A stretch of DNA of 5,827 bases from Azophilus sp964572185. GTDB lineage: Bacteria > Pseudomonadota > Gammaproteobacteria > Pseudomonadales > Azotimanducaceae. The notes under the pieces were generated by a model. The model saw only the letters and a program-made list of their open reading frames with translations. It did not search any database and was not told the origin of the DNA. Shown one piece after another: positions 1 through 4,493 of the stretch (its first letter is position 1; the number at the start of each line of letters is the position of its first letter). The stretch is from contig CAZNFI010000178.1 of NCBI GenBank assembly GCA_964572185.1, forward strand, positions 1 to 5,827, in the 5' to 3' direction. Position numbers and translations under genes: made by a program.

Positions 1-680
1 AGAACACCACCATTCCCACCAAGAAGACCCAGGTGTTCTCCACCGCCGACGACAACCAGACGGCGGTGACCATCCACGTGCTGCAGGGCGAGCGCAAGCA
101 GGCGGCGCAGAACAAGTCGCTGGGCCAGTTTGACCTGCGCGATATCCCGCCGGCACCGCGCGGCATGCCGCAGATCGAGGTGAGCTTCGACATCGATGCC
201 AACGGCATCCTCAACGTGTCCGCCAAGGACAAGGCCACCGGCAAGGAGCAGTCGATCGTCATCAAGGCATCGAGCGGCCTGTCCGACGATGAAATCGAAC
301 AGATGGTGCGCGATGCGGAAGCGCACGCCGCCGAGGACGAGAAGTTCGCCGAGATCGTCAACCTGCGCAACCAGGCCGACGGCCTGGTGCACGCGGCCCG
401 CAAGGCCGTGCAGGACGCCGGCGACAAGGCCACCGACGCCGAAAAGGAAGCCATCGAGGCTGCGGCGACGGCCCTCGAGGACGCTGTCAAGAAGGAAGAC
501 AAGGCAGCGATCGAAGCGCAGATGCAGGCATTGTCGGAGGCCTCCGCGACCCTCGCCCAGAAGATGTACGCCGAGCAGGCCCAGGATGCGGCCGCCGGTA
601 CGGGCGATGACGGTGCCGGCAGAGATGGCGACACGGTGGATGCGGAGTTCGAGGAAGTGAAGGACGACGATAAGAAGTAA
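1..680 (+). CDS. dnaK: DnaK (Hsp70 chaperone), C-terminal part only
   Basis: ATP-dependent cytosolic Hsp70 chaperone that binds exposed hydrophobic peptide segments and works with DnaJ and GrpE. Only the last 225 codons are present (frame begins at base 3); the ATPase domain lies left of the window. The visible protein opens with NTTIPTKKTQVFSTADDNQT, a conserved stretch of the substrate-binding beta-sandwich. It continues with GERKQAAQNKSLGQF, PAPRGMPQIEV and FDIDANGILNVSAKDKATGKEQ, then the ASSGLSDDEIEQMVRDAEAH junction into the alpha-helical lid. It ends in a charged tail, VDAEFEEVKDDDKK, which carries the EEVK-type terminus of bacterial DnaK. By comparison with E. coli DnaK (638 aa) the visible part starts near residue 415. 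The GTG at base 33 is an internal valine, not a start. dnaJ follows 100 bp downstream on the same strand, as expected for this pair. Identity is essentially certain. Confidence 0.98.
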   Translation, partial: NTTIPTKKTQVFSTADDNQTAVTIHVLQGERKQAAQNKSLGQFDLRDIPPAPRGMPQIEVSFDIDANGILNVSAKDKATGKEQSIVIKASSGLSDDEIEQMVRDAEAHAAEDEKFAEIVNLRNQADGLVHAARKAVQDAGDKATDAEKEAIEAAATALEDAVKKEDKAAIEAQMQALSEASATLAQKMYAEQAQDAAAGTGDDGAGRDGDTVDAEFEEVKDDDKK

Positions 681-693
681 ACTCCCCCGTACT

Positions 694-727
694 GCGCCGC
701 GCGGGCCACAGGCCCGCGGTCCGGCGC
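694..727 (+). terminator. Bulged 14-bp hairpin between dnaK and dnaJ (possible attenuator or processing site)
   Basis: Two nested inverted repeats form one long stem. The outer arm GCGCCG (694-699) pairs with CGGCGC (722-727). The inner arm CGCGGGCC (700-707) pairs with GGCCCGCG (711-718). The apical loop is ACA (708-710), and there is a 3-nt bulge (719-721) on the right side. No T-tract follows, so it is not a canonical intrinsic terminator. Its place 13 nt after the dnaK stop suggests a partial terminator or an mRNA-stabilising structure that would keep dnaJ below dnaK. The structure is seen directly; the role is inferred. Confidence 0.45.
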
Positions 728-770
728 GCCCGCGCGGTGCGTTACCCGCGGGTTGAGGCCCGGCGAGTCT

Positions 771-775
771 GGAAG
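771..775 (+). promoter_or_regulatory. Ribosome binding site of dnaJ
   Basis: GGAAG lies 5 nt before the dnaJ ATG at 781. It is followed by a second purine-rich AAGG that sits too close to the start to be the main site. It supports the ATG at 781, which also gives the canonical MAKRDYYEVLG N-terminus. Confidence 0.55.
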
Positions 776-780
776 AAGGC

Positions 781-1911
781 ATGGCGAAACGCGACTACTA
801 CGAGGTGCTTGGGCTCAATCGGGATGCTACCGATGGTGACCTGAAAAAGGCCTATCGCCGCCTGGCCATGAAGTACCATCCGGACCGCAATCCGGACGAT
901 GGCAATGCCGAGGAACGTTTCAAGGAGGCCTCCGAGGCCTACGAGATTCTGTCCGACGGGGAAAAGCGCGCCGCCTACGACCGCTTCGGCCATGCCGGCG
1001 TCGACCCCAGCGCCGGGGGCGGCCCGGGCGGTTTCAATGGCAGTTTCGGCGATATCTTCAGCGATGTGTTCGGGGACATCTTCGGCGCCGCCCGGTCCGG
1101 ACGCAGCGGCGTCGAGCAGGGCTCGGATCTTCGCTATTCCCTGACCCTCGATCTCGAGCAGGCGGTGCGCGGCGACGACGTGGAAGTGTCCATTCCCGTG
1201 CTCGGCGCCTGCGAGGACTGCGATGGCACCGGCGCCAAGCCGGGTACCCGGCCGCAAACCTGCCCGGAATGCAACGGTGCGGGGCGCATTCGGGTCGCCC
1301 AGGGGTTTTTCTCGCTGCAGCAGACCTGTCCGCGCTGCCGCGGTGTCGGCAAGGTCATCACCGACCCCTGTCGCGCATGCGGCGGCGCCGGCCGTGTCGA
1401 GCGGCGCAAGACCCTGTCTGTGCGGGTTCCCGCCGGCGTCGACCGTGGCGACCGCATCCGGCTGAGCGGGGAAGGCGAGTCCGGTGTGCGCGGTGGCCCG
1501 CCTGGCGATCTCTATGTGCAGATCGATGTGCGCGACCATCCCATATTCGTGCGCGACGGGCGCAATCTTTACTGCGAGGTTCCGGTTTCCTTCGTACAGG
1601 CGGCGCTCGGCGGTGAACTGGAAGTGCCCACCCTCGATGGCCGGGTGAAACTCAAGGTGCCGCCCGAGACCCAGACCGGCAAGATGTTCCGTCTGCGTGG
1701 CAAGGGCGTCACGCCGGTACGGGGCGGCGGCATCGGCGACCTGCTGTGCAAGGTGGCGGTGGAAACGCCGGTGCGCCTTAGCGACGAGCAGAAGGAAATT
1801 CTGCGCGAGTTCGAACGCACCCTCCACGAGGGTGGTCAGCATAAGCACTCGCCGAAAGGCAGCGGCTGGTTCAAGAGCGTCAAGGACTTCTTCGACAAAT
1901 TGACAGACTGA
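781..1911 (+). CDS. dnaJ: DnaJ (Hsp40 co-chaperone, type I)
   Basis: Cytosolic J-domain co-chaperone that delivers unfolded substrates to DnaK and stimulates its ATPase. The 376-aa length matches full-length bacterial DnaJ (E. coli, 376 aa). The J domain covers about residues 1-70, with HPD at 33-35. A Gly/Phe-rich linker spans about 71-106 (GGGPGGFNGSFGDIF). Four CxxCxGxG zinc-finger repeats have cysteines at 144/147, 161/164, 183/186 and 197/200, so both zinc centres look intact. The C-terminal substrate-binding beta domains follow (VRVPAGVDRGDRIRLSGEGE; GDLYVQIDVRDHPIFVRDG; LRGKGVTPVRGGGIGD), then a tail ending in FFDKLTD. It lies 100 bp downstream of dnaK with a strong hairpin between them, so it is probably transcribed with dnaK. 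A 368-codon reading frame on the opposite strand is a composition shadow. Identity is certain. Confidence 0.99.
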   Translation: MAKRDYYEVLGLNRDATDGDLKKAYRRLAMKYHPDRNPDDGNAEERFKEASEAYEILSDGEKRAAYDRFGHAGVDPSAGGGPGGFNGSFGDIFSDVFGDIFGAARSGRSGVEQGSDLRYSLTLDLEQAVRGDDVEVSIPVLGACEDCDGTGAKPGTRPQTCPECNGAGRIRVAQGFFSLQQTCPRCRGVGKVITDPCRACGGAGRVERRKTLSVRVPAGVDRGDRIRLSGEGESGVRGGPPGDLYVQIDVRDHPIFVRDGRNLYCEVPVSFVQAALGGELEVPTLDGRVKLKVPPETQTGKMFRLRGKGVTPVRGGGIGDLLCKVAVETPVRLSDEQKEILREFERTLHEGGQHKHSPKGSGWFKSVKDFFDKLTD

Positions 1912-2006
1912 CCGGCCGGCACCGGGAGGTGGCCGTGCGTCGCGGCGCGGGGTGATGCGGTTGCCGGTGGCGCTTTTACCAGCAAGGCCGGTCGCGACGT
2001 GAACAG

Positions 2007-2032
2007 GGGGGCCGGTCTTTGCGCCGGTTCCC
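2007..2032 (+). other. Possible leader hairpin upstream of dapB
   Basis: GGGGGCCGG (2007-2015) can pair with CCGGTTCCC (2024-2032) around an 8-nt loop, giving a 9-bp stem with two G-U pairs. It ends 8 nt before the dapB Shine-Dalgarno sequence and could influence translation initiation. There is no T-tract, so it is not a terminator. This is a structural prediction by eye only. Confidence 0.25.
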
Positions 2033-2039
2033 GCGCAAC

Positions 2040-2046
2040 AGGGAGG
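2040..2046 (+). promoter_or_regulatory. Strong ribosome binding site of dapB
   Basis: AGGGAGG lies 4 nt before the ATG at 2051 and is nearly complementary to the 16S anti-Shine-Dalgarno sequence. It fixes the dapB start, which gives a typical N-terminus leading straight into the Rossmann glycine motif. Confidence 0.75.
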
Positions 2047-2050
2047 ACAT

Positions 2051-2851
2051 ATGCGGCGTGTCGCGATTGCCGGCGCTGCCGGGCGCCTGGGACGTACCTT
2101 GATTCAGGCGGTCTCGGAAGACTCCGGCTTGAAACTCGGCGCGGCGGTGGAACGCCCGGGCCATTCGATGGTCGGTGCCGATGCGGGTGAACTGGCCGGC
2201 GTCGGCAGGCTCGATGTGCCGGTGGCCGACTCCCTGGCGGAAGTCGTTGAGGCGTTCGACCTGCTCATCGACTTCACCGTGCCCGCCGCCGCCTTGCGGG
2301 CCGTCGAGGTCTGTCGCGCCGCCGGCCGGCAGGTGGTGATCGGCACCACCGGCATCGATGCCGCCGGTGTCGAGTCCATTCGCGCCGCGGCGGGAGATGT
2401 CGCCATCGTCATGGCGCCGAACATGAGCGTCGGCGTCAACCTGGTGTTTCGGCTGGTCGAGCAGGCTGCTCGGGTGCTCGGCAATGATGCCGACATCGAG
2501 ATCATCGACCTGCACCACCGGCACAAGATCGATGCGCCTTCCGGCACCGCCGTGCGGCTTGGCCAGATCGTCGCGGAAACTCTCGACCGCAACCTGCAGG
2601 AGGTAGCGGTGTACGGGCGCGAAGGCGAAACCGGCGCCCGCGATCGGCGCACAATCGGCTTCGAGACCATCCGCGCCGGCGATGTGGTTGGCGAACACAC
2701 GGTTCTGTTCGGGGCAATGGGCGAACGCGTGGAAATCACCCATCGCGCCAACAGCCGCATGAATTTCGCACGCGGTGCGCTGCGCGCCGCCCGGTTCCTC
2801 GAGACCAGGAGCGCTGGCCTCTACGACATGCAGGACGTTCTGGGATTGTAA
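2051..2851 (+). CDS. dapB: 4-hydroxy-tetrahydrodipicolinate reductase
   Basis: NAD(P)H-dependent cytosolic reductase of the diaminopimelate/lysine pathway. It acts after DapA, reducing 4-hydroxy-tetrahydrodipicolinate to tetrahydrodipicolinate, which feeds lysine and peptidoglycan synthesis. The 266-aa length is close to E. coli DapB (273 aa). The N-terminal Rossmann motif GAAGRLG is at 8-14, and the cofactor-contacting ER pair (AAVERPG) is at 34-35. DFTVPAA (74-80), GTTG (98-101) and APNMSVGVN (122-130) follow. The family signature HHRHKIDAPSGTA (155-167) carries the catalytic His155/His156 pair and Lys159. The C-terminal part has VVGEHTVLFG and HRANSRMNFARGALRAA, also typical. No key residue is missing. 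It lies 139 bp downstream of dnaJ on the same strand, a conserved gammaproteobacterial neighbourhood. carA, the common next gene, is not found downstream. Confidence 0.98.
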   Translation: MRRVAIAGAAGRLGRTLIQAVSEDSGLKLGAAVERPGHSMVGADAGELAGVGRLDVPVADSLAEVVEAFDLLIDFTVPAAALRAVEVCRAAGRQVVIGTTGIDAAGVESIRAAAGDVAIVMAPNMSVGVNLVFRLVEQAARVLGNDADIEIIDLHHRHKIDAPSGTAVRLGQIVAETLDRNLQEVAVYGREGETGARDRRTIGFETIRAGDVVGEHTVLFGAMGERVEITHRANSRMNFARGALRAARFLETRSAGLYDMQDVLGL

Positions 2852-2864
2852 CCGCACGTCCATC

Positions 2865-2886
2865 ACACCGACTCTCGTCGGGGTGT
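2865..2886 (+). terminator. Weak hairpin after dapB, candidate terminator
   Basis: The core CCGAC (2868-2872) pairs with GTCGG (2877-2881) around a TCTC tetraloop. The outer ACA (2865-2867) pairs with TGT (2884-2886) across a 2-nt GG bulge. It starts 14 nt after the dapB stop. Only two T residues follow, so termination would be weak or factor-assisted. The placement between dapB and a gene that does not belong to that operon favours a terminator role; this is inference. Confidence 0.35.
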
Positions 2887-2900
2887 TCCATGCTGTGCCC

Positions 2901-2932
2901 TGCAACCCGGCGTTCCGGTTCGGCGCGTTGCA
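2901..2932 (+). repeat. Inverted repeat in the dapB-oxidoreductase gap
   Basis: TGCAAC (2901-2906) and GTTGCA (2927-2932) are perfect inverted arms. A smaller CCGG-cgtt-CCGG hairpin (2907-2918) sits inside the 20-nt loop. It could be a second terminator arm, an operator-like site for the downstream gene, or chance. No convincing -35/-10 pair was found in the 164-bp gap. Confidence 0.25.
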
Positions 2933-3005
2933 TGCTCCTGCTGGAGGCTTCGCCCGTAGCCGCACCCGTCGCGATTGGCTAAGCTGCCGCGCCTGATCCG
3001 AATCC

Positions 3006-3010
3006 AGGGG
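3006..3010 (+). promoter_or_regulatory. Ribosome binding site of the NADP-dependent oxidoreductase
   Basis: AGGGG lies 5 nt before the ATG at 3016, an acceptable Shine-Dalgarno sequence. It supports this start, which yields a normal family N-terminus (NNRQIIIDSLPDDK). Confidence 0.5.
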
Positions 3011-3015
3011 CGCTC

Positions 3016-4017
3016 ATGAACAATCGCCAGATCATCATCGACTCACTGCCCGATGACAAACTCGCGGTGGAAGATTTCGCCTTGCAAACGGTGCCGGTTC
3101 CCGAGCCGGGTAGCGGTGACGTGCTTTGCCGCACGCTGGCGTTGACGGTGGGCGCCGGGCAGCGGGCCGGGCTGCAGGGCAGCGCCAGCTATGCCGGTGC
3201 GCCGAAGACCGGGGTTGTCATGGGCGCTACCGGCGTGTGCCGGGTCGAGCGGTCGAATGCGCAGGAGATTGCGGCCGGTTCGCTGGTTGTCTGCCAGTCG
3301 GGCTGGCAGGACTACTCGGTACATGGGGTTGCGGATCTTCGCCCGGTGCAGGCCGATGGTGACCCCGCGCACCATCTGGGCGTGTATGGCACCAACGGCA
3401 TGACCGCCTATTTCGGTCTGTTCGATGTGGGCGAGGCGCGGGAGGGCCAGACGGTGGTTGTTTCCGCCGCCGCCGGCTCGGTGGGACACCTGGTGGGGCA
3501 GATGGCGAAAGTAATCGGGTGCCGGGTGGTGGGCGTTGCCGGCAGTGATGCGAAATGCCGGCTGCTCACCGACGAACTCGGATTCGACGCGGCGGTCAGC
3601 TACCGCTCGCCGGACTTTCGCCGGGAATTCCGCGACGCTTGCGGGCGCGGCATCGACATCTACTTCGACAACACCGGCGGCGAGATACTCGGCAGCGCCT
3701 TGCGACGCATGCGGCGTGGCGGACGCATCGTCTGCTGCGGCGTCGTGTCCCAGTACGACACCACCAATCCGGCTCCCGGCCCGCGCGGCATTCCGGGCCT
3801 GTTGATCGGCAGCCGGGTGCGCATGGAGGGATTCCTGGTGTTCGACTATGCCGACCGCTACGGCGAGGCGCTCAAGCGCATGCAGGGCTGGGTGCAGGCC
3901 GGCGCGCTCAAGCCGCTGAACGATGAGTTTCAGGGGCTCGAGCAGGCCCCCCGCGCCTTTGTCGACCTGCTGGCCGGCGGCAATGTCGGTACGCGCATCG
4001 TGCGGGTTGCCGACTAA
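3016..4017 (+). CDS. Zinc-independent NADP-dependent MDR oxidoreductase (CurA/alkenal reductase type)
   Basis: Medium-chain dehydrogenase/reductase of the leukotriene B4 dehydrogenase / curcumin reductase / 2-alkenal reductase group. Members reduce the C=C bond of alpha,beta-unsaturated ketones or aldehydes with NADPH. The 333-aa length is normal. The N-terminal catalytic domain (about 1-120) lacks the zinc-binding cysteine cluster of alcohol dehydrogenases. The Rossmann domain shows GTNGMTAYFGLFDVG (125-139), the cofactor loop SAAAGSVG (150-157), GVAGSDAKCR (163-172, with Lys and Arg suited to NADP phosphate), IDIYFDNTGGEI (213-224), CCGVVSQYD (240-248) and MEGFLVFDY (270-278). Odd point: where relatives have a DPYMRG-type motif after the first strands, this protein has TVGAGQRAG (44-52), so substrate pocket and specificity may differ. 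It is convergent with the DinB-like gene, 47 bp apart. The family is clear; the substrate is unknown. Confidence 0.92.
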   Translation: MNNRQIIIDSLPDDKLAVEDFALQTVPVPEPGSGDVLCRTLALTVGAGQRAGLQGSASYAGAPKTGVVMGATGVCRVERSNAQEIAAGSLVVCQSGWQDYSVHGVADLRPVQADGDPAHHLGVYGTNGMTAYFGLFDVGEAREGQTVVVSAAAGSVGHLVGQMAKVIGCRVVGVAGSDAKCRLLTDELGFDAAVSYRSPDFRREFRDACGRGIDIYFDNTGGEILGSALRRMRRGGRIVCCGVVSQYDTTNPAPGPRGIPGLLIGSRVRMEGFLVFDYADRYGEALKRMQGWVQAGALKPLNDEFQGLEQAPRAFVDLLAGGNVGTRIVRVAD

Positions 4018-4020
4018 GTG

Positions 4021-4060
4021 CTGCGCCGCCAGACCGCGCGATCAAGTTGCTGCGGCGCAG
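4021..4060. terminator. Inverted repeat between convergent genes, candidate bidirectional terminator
   Basis: CTGCGCCGC (4021-4029) and GCGGCGCAG (4052-4060) are perfect 9-bp inverted arms around a 22-nt loop. They fill the 47-bp gap between the oxidoreductase stop (4017) and the DinB-like stop (4065). Neither side has a T-tract, so the terminator role rests on position and stem strength only. Confidence 0.5.
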
Positions 4061-4064
4061 GCTC

Positions 4065-4493
4065 CTAGCCGCACGCCGTCCAGTAACAGGAGTCCGGCAC
4101 CGTCTTTTCCAGCCCCCATACGTGGCGGATGATCTGCCCTTCGTGCATTGCTTCGTGCTCGACGATCCGGGCGAGCAGGTCCGCCTGCTGATCCGACCAG
4201 GATCCGATTGAAGCCGCGGTATCGAGGAACGTCCTGGCGGATTCCTCCAGTGCGGTGGCGAAGTCCTGCAATTCGAACCCGGTCATGGAACACTTCCAGT
4301 CCAGCGGCGCATCGGCGGCGATGGCGCTGGCGAAACTCTCTCTGGTGCCGACTATGCACCAGAGGTGTTCCCGGACACTCTTGTCGCGTGGTACATCGAG
4401 GTGTTTGGCCAGCGTGGTTGCATCGATGTGCCGAACCAGATCGTTGTACGATGCAAAGCGCTGTGCGAGGTTTTTGAGCAATGTTTCCCTCAT
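4065..4493 (-). CDS. DinB-superfamily small metalloprotein
   Basis: Predicted four-helix-bundle protein of the DinB/YfiT-like superfamily, whose members bind a metal through three histidines. Some are thiol-dependent transferases or isomerases; most are uncharacterised. From the ATG at 4493 it is 142 aa. Expected ligands are His43 in VREHLWCIVGTRES (40-53) and His113/His117 in EHEAMHEGQIIRHVWGL (112-128), where HxxxHxGQ is the superfamily signature. DWKCSM (65-70) is the variable central part. No signal peptide is visible, so it is probably cytosolic. Start choice: the ATG at 4493 has AGGAG 10 nt upstream (4504-4508 on the minus strand). A TTG at 4577 would add 28 residues rich in Arg and Pro that do not look like part of the fold. 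It is convergent with the oxidoreductase and divergent from the amidohydrolase. The superfamily call is solid; substrate and function are unknown. The name reflects family history and does not imply a link to the SOS response or DNA polymerase IV. Confidence 0.85.
   Translation of the reverse strand: MRETLLKNLAQRFASYNDLVRHIDATTLAKHLDVPRDKSVREHLWCIVGTRESFASAIAADAPLDWKCSMTGFELQDFATALEESARTFLDTAASIGSWSDQQADLLARIVEHEAMHEGQIIRHVWGLEKTVPDSCYWTACG

Larger units (their letters stand above)
1987..2046 (+). repeat. Degenerate direct repeats in the dapB leader
   Basis: The hexamer GCCGGT occurs at 1987-1992, 2011-2016 and 2023-2028, with an outlying copy at 1963-1968. The successive spacings are 24, 24 and 12 bp. 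Two of the copies are followed 8-9 nt later by AACAGGG (2002-2008 and 2037-2043). The second AACAGGG forms part of the dapB Shine-Dalgarno sequence, so the first looks like a decayed duplicate of the ribosome-binding region. The repeat pattern is seen directly; any function is unknown, and GC-rich composition could explain part of it. Confidence 0.35.

Noticed and set aside
33..680. GTG at 33 as a start of a separate short protein
   Set aside because: The frame is open to the left edge and the residues before it (NTTIPTKKTQ) are conserved DnaK sequence, so this is an internal valine.
742..1848. 368-codon open frame on the minus strand opposite dnaJ
   Set aside because: It lies wholly antisense to an unmistakable dnaJ. 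The Ala/Gly/His-rich translation matches no family I recognise and arises from GC-biased codons read in reverse.
1912..1977. Terminator after dnaJ (CCGGCCGG palindrome and a distant TTTT at 1974-1977)
   Set aside because: The palindrome has no adjacent T-tract and no solid stem precedes the TTTT, so no terminator can be supported here.
1999..2190. Short plus-strand frame starting with GTG just after an AACAGGG-type sequence in the dapB leader
   Set aside because: It runs into dapB in another frame, its translation is not protein-like, and the strong ribosome binding site clearly serves the ATG at 2051.
1976..2965. 329-codon open frame on the minus strand opposite dapB
   Set aside because: It is antisense to a complete dapB with all family motifs. 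The translation has no recognisable domain and is a composition shadow.
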